A DNA stretch of 64,000 nucleotides from Epinephelus fuscoguttatus (taxonomy: Eukaryota > Chordata > Actinopteri > Perciformes > Serranidae): NCBI RefSeq assembly GCF_011397635.1, contig NC_064770.1:1027125-1091124 (forward strand), in the 5' to 3' direction. The notes beneath the pieces are model-generated. The model did not search any database and was not told where the DNA came from. It was given only the letters and a program-made list of their open reading frames with translations. Of this stretch, positions 1 through 10,629 are shown piece after piece. Every line of letters starts with the position of its first letter. Positions within the stretch are counted from its first letter, which is position 1. Position numbers and translations under genes: made by a program.

Positions 1-131
1 AGCCAATGCTGCTGTCGTCTAACACTAACTACCTCACAGAAATTGTCCCAAACATGAGATTTAGCAGCTTGGCCTTCTTTTCTTTTAACTCCGTACTCTC
101 CCAACCGTAATCTGTCCCTCACTTCTTCCAT
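1..131 (-). CDS. BED-finger-like N-terminus, hAT-related (runs off left edge)
   Basis: Read leftwards from an ATG at 131, an open frame of 43 codons continues past the window edge. It begins MEEVRDRLRLGEYG, then a basic stretch, then SHVWDNFCEVV. The Trp and Phe spacing resembles the start of a BED zinc finger, found in hAT transposases and the ZBED genes derived from them. The zinc ligands are not in view, so a domesticated gene, a live transposon and a fragment cannot be told apart. The call rests on this short motif only. Confidence 0.42.
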   Translation of the reverse strand, partial: MEEVRDRLRLGEYGVKRKEGQAAKSHVWDNFCEVVSVRRQQHW

Positions 132-205
132 CTTCACCGCTTCATTGATTCTGATTTGTTGTGGCTGCTGCTTGGCGCTTTTGTGATGTCAGGTCGCAGG
201 TTACG

Positions 206-1204
206 TTACGGAGAGAGGGAGAGAGGTGGTTCAAAAGCATGTGAAAATTTAGCTGCTGCTGTTGAGTTATTGATGCGAGAGCGGATGGGGGCAGGTGAGA
301 CTTTAGGTGAAGGAGAGGAGTACAAGTTTAAAACAATACTAAAATGATCGGATATACAGGTGTTAATAAGTTCCACATTATCAATCTTCAGACCATATGA
401 AATAACAAGATCTAAGATATGGCCCTTCTCATGGGTGGGCCCTGTGGAATGTAAAACAAAATTAAACGATTCTAAAACATTAAGAAATTCCCCCGCAGGA
501 GCATCACCAGGACAACAAGCATGAATGTTGAAGTCACCGATTATACAGACCCGGTCATAATTAGGTAAAAGCAGAGAGAGCAGGTCAGAGAATTCAGAGA
601 CAAAAGTGCCATTGGGCTTCGGAGGGCGGTAAATTAAAAGGAATAAAATCGGCTGGTGCTTATTAACACAAAATGTTACGTTCTCGAAGGAGGAGAATTC
701 CCCACAGGGAACAGGCTTATAAAAGAAATTGTCTTTGTAGATGACAGCGACCCCTCTGCTGCAGCCAGATAGCTGGGGCTTCTGCATATATAAGAATGCT
801 GGAGGTGTAGCTTCATTCAGGGTGTTGTATTCATCTGGTTTTGACCATGTTTCGGTCATACAAAAATATCAGTGTCATTGGAGGTAATAAAATCACTGCA
901 AATAAAAGATTTATTATTTAAGGACCTTACATTTAAAAGGCTAATCTTTACAGGTATGCTTGATGGAACAGAAGGGCCTGATTGTGTCTGAATGGAAATC
1001 AAGTTATTCGGGTTTCGACCAGCAGAGGGCAGGGTGTGTTTTTTTTGGTCTGTTGTTGGTAATTCTGACAGTAGGGACAAGACCAGTTTGGACAGGCTGG
1101 GAGAGGTCGTTGTCTATTGAGGTTAGTGACAGCTGGAGCCTGTAGGGGGAGTAGCTACGGGAGGCAATGTCCACGGAGGGCTCCGTAGAAGAAGAGGAAG
1201 GCAC
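206..1204 (-). pseudogene. LINE (L2/CR1-like) endonuclease domain fragment, frameshifted
   Basis: Minus-strand frames encode the start of an exonuclease-endonuclease-phosphatase domain of the kind at the N-terminus of L2/CR1-like LINE ORF2. Visible motifs are LLNVRSLNNKS, MTETWS, LIYRPPKPN, CIIGDFNIH and ISDHFSIVLNL. These include the Asp/Asn and terminal Asp-His catalytic motifs. The frame breaks at 856-859, where one stop overlaps the next ATG, as expected from a one-base loss. A further possible frame change lies near 1004-1080. The reverse transcriptase is missing: the homology stops near 206 and unrelated sequence follows. This is a dead fragment, not a host nuclease gene. Confidence 0.8.
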
Positions 1205-3825
1205 TGAGGAGGGGGTGTGGCATGTAAACAGTCACGCATGTGTGTGTGTGGTATGGTGTGTACAGTGTGCTGTATATTGGCAAAAAAATTTATTGGGTTC
1301 AGTTGAGTATTTAATCTGTAATTTCCTATGACCTGTATCCCAAACACACACCATGTGAAACTGTGCGTGGGCAACTGTGCACTCAATGGGTATGGACTAG
1401 TTGTTTCTTATTTCCAGGTGTTTATACACTAAAGGAAACATACTTTTATATGACATTCAATTTCTGCCACTGTACCGTTCAGAGTCCCACAGTCAGACTT
1501 TATAGAGGGAATCGCCTTGGCACGGCCGCATATTTCTGTCCGAACCCGAACCGAGCCCGACATTATTTAATGACCAAAGCACTGAGTTTGTGTCACACAG
1601 TTGTTACGGTTACAGGCTATTTAACAGGCCGGGCGTGCTCAGCTGAGAGGGAGACCTCCGTGTCTGAGACGGGAGCGGGAGGCGGGAGGTCCGATGCTTC
1701 CAGCGAGAGGAGAGGGAGAAATAAAACAAAATAAGATAAAATAGGAAAAACATGTCTCCCTCTTTTATTTTATTTTCAGCGTTTAACCAAGGTGGAGGCG
1801 GGCGGCTGGAGGTCCGAGACTTCCAGAAAGGATAGGATGTTCAGGTGTTGTCACCTAAATAACAGAGCCCAAGCAATAAACAGGACAGACAATAGGATTT
1901 TAAGTATTTTTACACTACATTTTCACTGAAAGCTGACCGAATCCGACCCAAGCCCGAATACAATTTATAACTACATTTTTGACGAAACCCGGCCCGACCT
2001 GTCGGGTACCGTCGGGCTCGGATCGCCACACTGGAGTGTGTGTATGTGTCCCTATTGCATGGACCGCGGAACGCATCTGAACAAGGGGGGGCCATAATTT
2101 CAAGTCACGCGGAGGGGGTGGGGGGTGGGGGGGCATATGCATTGAAACAGACAATATTACTGATGTATTAAATAAAGTAGCGGAGCACTTTTTTTTCTTC
2201 CGACGCCACACAGTCACATCTACAGTACACGCATGAACACGAACACATGCTTGCTCAGATTAACCCCTCTGATCCCACTCTAACATTCACACATAACAGG
2301 CCAAGCCTATTTATACATAATGCACAGATGAGGCCACAGTGGAAGCTGGAGTAATTTGATCATTTTGTTTTTTCTGTTTACTTGACGTATTGATAAACAA
2401 TGCACTTGATAGGCACACTAATATCAAATCAATATGCAGCAGTCAGTGGGAGTTTTTTTTATCGGCAGCAGTTGGTGAGAGTGAGAGGTGTGTGGTGACT
2501 TGACTCGTAAAAACACAGATAGGCTACAACTTAGGCTTTTATTCATGTAAAATAGTTTGTCAGAGTAGAGCCCTGCGCGGGACTGTGTTCTTCATCACAC
2601 TCCTGCCCGCTCCGCTGAATTTCTGACCATTACCGCCCGCAATCGCAACGTGTGTGTTACACTCCCGCCCACTACCGCAATGTGTAGGCTATGTCCGCTC
2701 CCGCAATGTGTATGTCCACTCCCGCCCGCTCCCGCAAAACTCTGAGAATTTATGCCCGCACAATAATAGAGATGCATTGATTTTGTGTCTTCTCCCGTCC
2801 CGCAGGAGAAAATATGTCATATTATAGGCTATTAATAAAGAGATTCGTGGGGTTGTTTGTTTCGTTCCCCTGGCCTGCATGTCTTTTGACGCACTGGTCA
2901 GGAATAGCGCTCCTATTTCGTTGTTTTCATTTAGTTTTTAATGAAATAAAGGCTGTTTCATATTCTATTCTCCTCCTCTGTATTTATTTAGGCTATTTTT
3001 CTACCTTTGTATAATCACGCAGTGATTGAGGTTAAGGCAAGCCCGGCGCCAGGATGAAGTTACTGAGGGGGCGGTTAAAAATTACGAGGGGGCAAATCTT
3101 TATTATGCAACATAGGTTCACACAGTGAGTCATAAAGAGCGCGCAGACGTGCGTAATAGTCGCTCGTAATGACAGCTCGTCACCGGTGAAACACAATAAA
3201 CTGCACGTCTTCTTTCATGTTTGTCTCATGACAGATGGAGCTGACAGACAGACAGGTGGAGCAAGCGGCAAATTGGTATGAAAGATGGTTCAGGGCATAT
3301 TCGTCCATTTATGAATAAATATGGAGTGGAAACGCTCATGCATGTGCACCAAGTTCCTGTGTTGACATCCTGTCGCTAGGCTACATCTTCTTCTTCTTCT
3401 TCTTCTTCTTCTTCTTCTACTACTGTTTAATGGCAGTTGGCAAACAGCGAATTGGCCCATTACCGCCACCAACTGGTGGAGTGTGGCTCAAAATGACTAT
3501 TACTATTTGCGTTGGGTCCCGCCGGGTCCCAGTGCAGCCCTCTATGTCAGAGTACAAAAGTTACCCGGGCCATGGCCCCTCTGGCCCCCCCGGTTCCGCG
3601 GTCTATGCCCTATTGGGTCCTATTTGAATTTCTGTCTTTGAGAGATATTATTTTGTAATATAGGTGAATTTTCTATCCATACATATAAATTTTAAATATA
3701 TTAAAATGATAAGGCATCTTTGAGTAAACTGCGAGTATCATTTAAGTAGGCTATGTCGTGGCCGGCCGAGTGTCCTCTTTTTTGGAAATCAAAATATGGT
3801 CACCCTACAATATGGCATCACCATC
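1205..3825. other. Non-coding DNA with hAT-like repeat debris
   Basis: No credible gene was seen. At 1535-2035 two patches rich in CCCGA and its complement TCGGG lie in opposite orientation, like the subterminal parts of a non-autonomous hAT element. At 2566-2760 a degenerate array built on CCCGCCCGCTCCCGCAA follows the motif TAGAGCCCTGCGCGGG. At 3030-3110 and 3525-3600 there are further GC-rich stretches of the type seen at fish hAT ends. Family assignments are by impression only, because no complete pair of ends with a target duplication was found. Confidence 0.35.
3386..3419. repeat. (TTC)n microsatellite
   Basis: About eleven uninterrupted TTC units. On the minus strand the array reads as a poly-arginine open frame, which is an artefact of the repeat. 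Confidence 0.95.
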
Positions 3826-4475
3826 ACATCACTATATCACTGTTTAGACTAATCTGATGTTTGTAAAGTCTATAAACACAATGATTGAACAAACATTACT
3901 ATTTCTGTGCGCACGTTTTGTAATTAATAACATGGTTATCATAGATTAGCTGGGCTAACTGTTAGCTGTTAGCCGTTAGCGGTGTTTGTAATAACTCAGT
4001 AACTCAATAAACGGTCCGTGAAAAAAATATTTTTTCCAGCGGATATCTTAGTTACTACATGATTGAGCTAGCAAAACAGTTCTGTGTTGCTATGTGTGGT
4101 ATTTATTCAGTTTTGGGAAATCACAATGTCTACAAAGCATCAGTGGCTGCAGCTGACAGGGACAGCTAACAGCGGCAAATCTAACATCACGACATCTAAA
4201 AGCCTCCCATTGTCAGATACGACATGAAACTACTCCAGTCAATCATGTTGTAACTAAGACATCTGCTGGAAAAATATTTTTTTCACGGACCGTTTATTGA
4301 GTTACTGAGTTATTACAGACACCGCTAACGGCTAACAGCTAACGGTTAGCCCAGCTAATCTACAATAACCATGTTATTAATTACAAAACGTGCACACAGA
4401 AATAGCAATGTTTGTTCAATCATTGTGTTTATAGACTTTACAAACATCAGATCCGTCTAAACGGTATAGTGACGT
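3826..4475. repeat. Foldback (long inverted repeat) element
   Basis: The left arm (about 3826-4066) and right arm (about 4239-4475) are near-perfect reverse complements of roughly 240 bp around a loop of about 170 bp. Matching landmarks include AACGGTCCGTGAAAAAAATA on the left against TTTTTTTCACGGACCGTT on the right, and the TTAGCCGTTAGC / GCTAACGGCTAA blocks. The outer limits near CATCACTATA / TATAGTGACG are approximate and no clear target duplication was identified. There is no coding capacity, so it fits a foldback MITE. A DD38E Tc1/mariner element begins 18 bp downstream. Confidence 0.85.
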
Positions 4476-4492
4476 GAAAAATGTGAGATATA

Positions 4493-6123
4493 CAGTACAG
4501 GCCAAAAGTTTGGACACACCTTCTCATTCAATGCGTTTTCTTTATTTTCATGACTATTTACATTGTAGATTCTCACTGAAGGCATCAAAACTATGAATGA
4601 ACACATGTGGAGTTATGTACTTAACAAAAAAAGGTGAAATAACTGAAAACATGTTTTATATTCTAGTTTCTTCAAAATAGCCACCCTTTGCTCTGATTAC
4701 TGCTTTGCACACTCTTGGCATTCTCTCCATGAGCTTCAAGAGGTAGTCACCTGAAATGGTTTCCACTTCACAGGTGTGCCTTATCAGGGTTAATTAGTGG
4801 AATTTCTTGCTTTATCAATAGGGTTGGGACCATCAGTTGTGTTGTGCAGAAGTCAGGTTAATACACAGCCGACAGCCCTATTGGACAACTGTTAAAATTC
4901 ATATTATGGCAAGAACCAATCAGCTAACTAAAGAAAAACGAGTGGCCATCATTACTTTAAGAAATGAAGGTCAGTCAGTCCGGAAAATTGCAAAAACTTT
5001 AAATGTATCCCCAAGTGGAGTCGCAAAAACCATCAAGCGCTACAACGAAACTGGCACACATGAGGACCGACCCAGGAAAGGAAGACCAAGAGTCACCTCT
5101 GCTTCTGAGGATAAGTTCATCCGAGTCACCAGCCTCAGAAATCGCAAGTTAACAGCAGCCCAGATCAGAGACCAGATGAATGCCACACAGAGTTCTAGCA
5201 GCAGACCCATCTCTAGAACAACTGTCAAGAGGAGACTGCGCAAATCAGGCCTTCATGGTCAAATAGCTGCTAGGAAACCACTGCTAAGGAGAGGCAACAA
5301 GCAGAAGAGATTTGTTTGGGCCAAGAAACACAAGGAATGGACATTAGACCAGTGGAAATCTGTGCTTTGGTCTGATGAGTCCAAATTTGAGATCTTTGGT
5401 TCCAACCGCCGTGTCTTTGTGAGACGCAGAAAAGGTGAACGGATGGATTCCACATGCCTGGTTCCCACTGTGAAGCATGGAGGAGGAGGTGTGATGGTGT
5501 GGGGGTGTTTTGCTGGTGACACTGTTTTGGGGATTTATTCAAAATTGAAGGCACACTGAACCAGCATGGCTACCACAGCATCCTGCAGCGACATGCCATC
5601 CCATCCGGTTTGCATTTAGTTGGACCATCATTTATTTTTCAACAGGACAATGACCCCAAACACACCTCCAGGCTGTGTAAGGGCTATTTGACCAAGAAGG
5701 AGAGTGATGGAGTGCTGCGGCAGATGACCTGGCCTCCACAGTCACCGGACCTGAACCCAATCGAGATGGTTTGGGGTGAGCTGGACCGCAGAGTGAAGGC
5801 AAAGGGGCCAACAAGTGCTAAACACCTCTGGGAACTCCTTCAAGACTGTTGGAAAACCATTTCAGGTGACTACCTCTTGAAGCTCATGGAGAGAATGCCA
5901 AGAGTGTGCAAAGCAGTAATCAGAGCAAAGGGTGGCTATTTTGAAGAAACTAGAATATAAAACATGTTTTCAGTTATTTCACCTTTTTTTGTTAAGTACA
6001 TAACTCCACATGTGTTCATTCGTAGTTTTGATGCCTTCAGTGAGAATCTACAATGTAAATAGTCATGAAAATAAAGAAAACGCATTGAATGAGAAGGTGT
6101 GTCCAAACTTTTGGCCTGTACTG
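4493..6123 (+). mobile_element. Tc1/mariner element, DD38E (Intruder-like), copy 1
   Basis: The 1631-bp element is bounded by TA dinucleotides at 4491-4492 and 6124-6125. It starts CAGTACAGGCCAAAAGTTTG and ends with the complement. The terminal inverted repeats are long: 4493-4764 pairs with 5851-6123 (about 270 bp, including a TTCTAGTTTCTTCAAAATAG block). The right repeat therefore contains the last codons of the transposase. A second copy in opposite orientation lies at 48499-50123. The 38-residue spacing between the second and third catalytic residues, together with the long inverted repeats, fits the DD38E Intruder group known from fish. Confidence 0.93.
4906..5960 (+). pseudogene. DD38E transposase, one frameshift
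   Basis: The start MARTNQLTKEKRVAII leads a paired-like helix-turn-helix (RNEGQSVRKIAKTLNVSPSG), a GRPR linker and a second DNA-binding half. The catalytic triad is visible in SDESKFEI, QQDNDPKHTS and SPDLNPIEMVW; 38 residues separate the second Asp from the Glu, against 34 in classical Tc1. The frame breaks at about 5524-5532, in the run ACTGTTTTGGGG, which looks two bases too long; the protein resumes in another frame and runs to 5960. The same break occurs in the second copy. The ATG at 4906 is preferred because upstream residues are not transposase-like. Without a frameshifting mechanism the protein cannot be made. Confidence 0.93.
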
Positions 6124-6361
6124 TATATATATATATATATTGCTATACTCTGCTGGTTTTCTACCTGGAAGTATTTGTAAACAACAAGGCGATTCCCTCT
6201 ATTGATGCCCAAGAAAAGTTGTATTCATTTCTCCATTCACTTGTCTCAACAGTTCATCTTCACAAGTTATTCTCCTACTTGTGATGTATGTATTGTTTTC
6301 CATGTGAGCTTCCTGGCCCTGTGCCCCCCTCCCTCACTCTGTCTCTGTTTGTCCTCTGCAG

Positions 6362-6445
6362 CCATGTTATCAGAAAGCCAGGCAGTGGCTGCTGGATAAC
6401 ATCCCCTCAGTCCTGGTGTTTGGAGTGTGTATCGGTGTTGTGCAG
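6362..6445 (+). CDS. Tetraspanin, penultimate coding exon
   Basis: An 84-nt phase-0 exon sits between a pyrimidine-rich acceptor (TTTGTCCTCTGCAG, ending 6361) and a GTAGTT donor. It encodes the last extracellular-loop cysteine and the start of the fourth membrane segment: CYQKARQWLLDN then PSVLVFGVCIGVVQ. An 84-nt exon at this place is typical of tetraspanin genes. The protein organises membrane microdomains. Earlier exons were not found to the left; TEs at 1-6123 fill the upstream intron or flank. The paralog is not certain; the ending with the next exon recalls the TSPAN4/TSPAN9 group, but CD37-type members are also possible. Confidence 0.78.
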
Positions 6446-7045
6446 GTAGTTATCTCAAGTGCTTATCTGTCATTTATTTCATGCTGTCAATTGAAACCCT
6501 CTCTGAAGTTGAATTATTTCCCCATATCTTAAGCTCATACAGCCTCAAACGCGGCAGATCATGAAAAATAAACCAGTGTTATTAAGCTTAACATGCTGAC
6601 TTACACTCTTACTTTCTTAAAAACTGACATGTTGTGTGTGGTGTGTGCAAAATATTTTATTTAGGAGTAACGCTCTTCACAGATTTTCACCTCGCATGTA
6701 CACATGCAGTGTTAGCAGGAGGACAGCAGAGATGCACTTAAATTTCTGATTTCAAAAAATCATGTACATTGACATGCAGTAATGTGGATGTGCTTGAGTC
6801 TCGTAAACACAACATAATGCTACCTTTGACATACCCTAAATGTAAATGCATGCCTTTAATGTTCATTTGTGCAAAAAACATCAATTCAAAGGTGCAAATT
6901 TTTACTCTCGATCTATTTACATTATCTATATCAGTCTAGTTAAAGTAAAATGGAGAAAACTCCAGTAACACCAGTATTCTGTATGACAGAGTGGTATTGA
7001 GTACACACACGCCCGCCCGCTGCCTGCACGCCTGCCAGCACGCGT

Positions 7046-7124
<79 letters not shown>

Positions 7125-7125
7125 G
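7046..7125. repeat. (CA)n followed by (TA)n microsatellite
   Basis: Seventeen or so CA units (7046-7080) are followed by AA and then an alternating TA tract to about 7125, with one TG interruption. It lies in the last tetraspanin intron. Open frames across it are repeat translations. Confidence 0.95.
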
Positions 7126-7464
7126 TTTTTTGTTAAAATCACTCAGCAAACCTGCACTTTTTCTTATCCTACTTAATAACCATGTTTATTTACAGATCAT
7201 TCTCCTTAAAGACACTTTAAATGATCATCATAGATAATGCGGTCAAGCAATAGTCTGCACAATAAACCCTGCTTGATTGCTGCTGATAATACACTTTGTC
7301 TGTCAGCTATCTCAGACACTTTGATTGAAGCAATCACAATTCATTTAATTTACGAATTTAAAGTCGGGTAAAATCAGTCTCTGGGGAAATGGCTGCTACA
7401 AACAGAATCAAAAGTTTTTATTCTTCAGCAGGTTCTAATTTGATTTGATCTCTTCTCTTGTCAG

Positions 7465-7533
7465 ATCTTGGCCCTGGTGTTCTCCATGCTGATGTACTGT
7501 CAGATTCTGTGCGCTGAGAAACACTTGGACTGA
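7465..7533 (+). CDS. Tetraspanin, last coding exon
   Basis: After acceptor TCTTCTCTTGTCAG the exon continues in phase 0 with ILALVFSMLMYCQILC, completing the fourth membrane helix. It ends with a short cytoplasmic tail AEKHLD and TGA at 7531-7533. The membrane-end Cys residues are plausible palmitoylation sites, as in other tetraspanins. The intron from the preceding exon is 1019 bp and holds CA and TA microsatellites. Both exons are intact, so the host gene is probably functional. Confidence 0.78.
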   Translation: MLALVFSMLMYCQILCAEKHLD

Positions 7534-9239
7534 CTGCAGACCAGCAGCTCACTGGCCCCTGATGTGAAGGCTCATCACAAACTCCTCTGAAATCTCTGCC
7601 ATACACCCCTTCAATATGATCCGAACGTTCAAAAGACTGTAATGATCCAGTGTTTATTTTGGTTTCAGTCCTGAAATAGGTGCCTTATAAATCCCTTAAG
7701 ATTCCCCCAAAAAACTCCTGTAACACTAACAAAGATCAGTGGGTGCACTGACACTGGTGGTACAGAAAGCCAGTAGTAACAGACTGAAGAGGTTGGTTGT
7801 CTTTGTACCAGCCATAGAAATGTCAGATCATCAAGTTTTCATTTTAGAATCCATTGGCCTCCAGACAAAACAAATTAAAATAATCTTGATGCATTGCTCC
7901 TGCAGAGTAACCTGAGGGGAAACATGAGTCCAATGTTATTTTTAAATTCTATTTTTAAAAGACACATTTTGCTCTCTCCATATTTTATAGTATTTTGTCT
8001 CCACAGTTGCTCATTTTAGATTGTTTTTAATGTGGAGTTGTGAAATTTGTAATGTTATGTGAAACAACAAGAGGTGCATTCGTTATTTGGACTTATTATT
8101 AGTTACAGCTCGACTATGCAATTAAATTGGACTACTATCCTTGTTCCAGTATACAAGCACGAGAGGGGAATTGATTTATTGACCGGAGGATGTCTGAAAC
8201 CACTACGATAGGTAGGGATATGCCCCCTTTCACCTTGTTAGTATTGGACCTAATTCCAGTTGACCTATTACGTCACAGACCAAACAATCGACAAACAAGT
8301 TAACTACGTTTAGCTAGCAGCAAACTGGTACTGTGATGGTCAAGTTTACAGCTCTGTGCATTTTGTCCATCCAAAAATTACACAACTCTGGATGTAGATT
8401 TCACTATTTTGTCACCAGCTTCTTTCTCTGTTAAGCATTTAATGCTATTTGACTCCTAGGTCAAAGTCCGTGGTGGAACCTGCGGAGCATTTACAGAGTA
8501 GGCCAGTTTGGATCCGATTGACTGTATATGCAGGAGTAATTCAACGCCCGGTCGCATTATCTGAGTGTGTTAATCCAACTTTGAAAAATTAGATTTAGCA
8601 AGATACCTGTTTACAGGTATGCTAAATGTCTGGTTTTAGTCACACTAACACAATAAGTTATTTTTCTTTAATGTCATGTAAACACACTGAATGTTGGGCA
8701 ATTGGTGAGCATCTGTCGCCCTAGTCTTTGCAGTGTGTCCTGCACTGTTGCCCCTTGTTGGTTTATTTTCAGCTGATTCAGCATGTTGAATCAGTGTCAG
8801 TGACAGCAGAACCTGTTGGTGAATGAAATCACTCTGATTGGCAGTTCAGCTCAGCACATGAGAAGAGAAACAGAAGTGAGTTCAGTAAACAAAGAGCTAA
8901 AGTCCAGAGGGAGTGAGACCAAAACAAACTTGTTATATAAGGTAAGATTATTTTTTAAGCCACTGAGCTCTTAAGCAGAAACGTTTCCTGATGGTTTGTG
9001 TAATTGTTCACCGGCGCATGGTAAATACTTTATGTTCTTTCAACATTGGATTTTGTTAACTAGTGTCTTCCTGTTTCCCTTTTTGAATGACAATTTCAGA
9101 CCACTGTCGGCTGGTGTGGAGAGTTATTTCCTCTCATGCAGGTGCAGAGCGTACGTGCTGGTTGGACATTGGCTTTACTCTTTGCTGTGTGATCATGTGC
9201 AACTTTTTGGGCTTCATTGCCGCTAGTTCTCTGAAGTCA
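7534..9239. other. Tetraspanin 3' UTR and non-coding flank
   Basis: The first few hundred bases after the tetraspanin stop are presumably its 3' UTR, but no canonical AATAAA was pinned down. From about 8090 to 8700 the sequence has the look of an interspersed non-autonomous repeat, but no end pair was confirmed. No gene was recognised. Confidence 0.45.
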
Positions 9240-9249
9240 GTTTGGCCTT

Positions 9250-9370
9250 AAGTGTCAGCCCTGTGATAGTCTGGTGACCTGTTCAGGATGTACTGTACCC
9301 TGCCTCATGGTCAATTTCAGCTGGGATTGGCTCCAGGACCATCCAGGATGCCAAGGAGAGAAGAGAGGAC
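9250..9370 (+). repeat. Degenerate interspersed repeat, LINE-tail-like (copy 1)
   Basis: The core GTCAGCCCTGTGATAGTCTG, followed by GTGACCTGTTCAGG and AGCTGGGATTGGCTCCAG, matches better-preserved copies at 53188-53366 (plus) and 63884-64000 (minus). The family has a simple-repeat tail made of ATGAATGA-type units, as at the 3' ends of many fish non-LTR elements. This copy is old and has lost the tail. Confidence 0.7.
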
Positions 9371-10329
9371 TCTAAAAGGGATACTGTAACCACCTATAGC
9401 TCACTGGTTTTATTTGTGTGTTAGGTCAAGCACTATAATGGGCATTTTGCTTTTGACAAGAAGAACCACTGTCAAAAAAGGAGGAAGAAGATGGAGAAAT
9501 AGAAATGTTTTTTTTGTTTTTGTTTTTTACACAGCACTTAGTTCACTTTGTTAATAATTTCCAGCCTTGTATATTATTCCTTTACTATATCAGCACTTTG
9601 TATATGCATTTCAGTGACTTCACAGCTTTACAGTGCTCTTATTTGAATCTTTTTTTTATCTTATTATCACAGCAATATTTAAAATACTCCCTTGGTGATT
9701 CTCTGTCATTCTTTAGTGTTTGTATTTACATGAGTTTATTTGACTTTACCTTTTTTTATTGGAGCATATACTGCAATATTTTGTGTTATAGCAAAAACAG
9801 TAAGATCATATGCCAGTAGTATTACAGTACTGTTGAGAATGTTAGAATCATATGTAATGGTCCATACTGATTTTTACTGCAGTTTATTGCTGGCAACTCA
9901 GTGTGACTTATAATGAAACCAAAGATTGTTTTCAGAGTCAAGACATTCAACAAAGAAGAAAAAAGAGAACGAGTCAAAGGTGGCAGTGTAAGAGTGACAC
10001 TGCCACACTCAACATTCAGTAAGTTACAGCTCACTAAGTCAGCTCCTTCTGGCTTTATTATCTCTGAGCTTCACAGTGGTAACAGCTGCTAACAGGCCAC
10101 AACATCTGTTGAAACAACAAGGAGAGGATGCAGCTCAAATTAGATGCAATCTGCTCTGTTGAGGTTGGTTGTTTGGCAGCCAATTAAAATAACAAGTGAT
10201 CATGACGTTAACATCAGTTTACGTGAAAAGGCCAAAGCCAGCAATGAATTGACCCCATGAACAAGAACTGTGTCTACAGTCTGAAGAGCTTATTTCTCTG
10301 TGCCACCAGCAAAAACTGTACTGCTGACT
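9371..10329. other. No gene or repeat recognised
   Basis: AT-rich sequence with several short open frames lacking any recognisable motif. Nothing supportable was found. Confidence 0.5.
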
Positions 10330-10334
10330 ATAAA

Positions 10335-10530
10335 TCAGGGATACTCAACTTGCTTTGCCCAGGGGCCACTTTTGCAAAATGACAGGAGACCAGGGGCCAG
10401 ATGCAGCAGCCCCACACAGGTCATATGTACACAGGACATTTCTAGGAATTGAGGACATTTGTGGCTCAGATTGGACCTTTGTCGGGGGCTCTGGGTGATC
10501 CTCTCCTGGCACTTCTTGATAAACGGGCTC
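10335..10530 (+). repeat. hAT-like end fragment
   Basis: CAGGGATACTCAACTTGCTT followed by CCAGGGGCCACTTTTGCAAAA resembles the end of hAT elements common in fish (CAGGGGTACTCAAC type). No opposite end or 8-bp duplication was seen. Confidence 0.4.
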
Positions 10531-10629
10531 TTTTTTCATGCTTTTTTGTGCACTATGGCACCCTATTTTTATAAGTTTTATACGTACAAATGAATAAGAA
10601 TTACTACCCTGTGACTGTATGCCTTTGTG

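Noticed and set aside
1363..1734. 123-codon plus-strand frame
   Set aside because: No motif; it runs into hAT-like CCCGA repeats.
3290..3472. Poly-arginine minus-strand frame
   Set aside because: Produced by the (TTC)n microsatellite.
6936..7149. Minus-strand frames of Tyr-Ile and Cys-Val repeats
   Set aside because: Translations of the CA and TA microsatellites in the tetraspanin intron.
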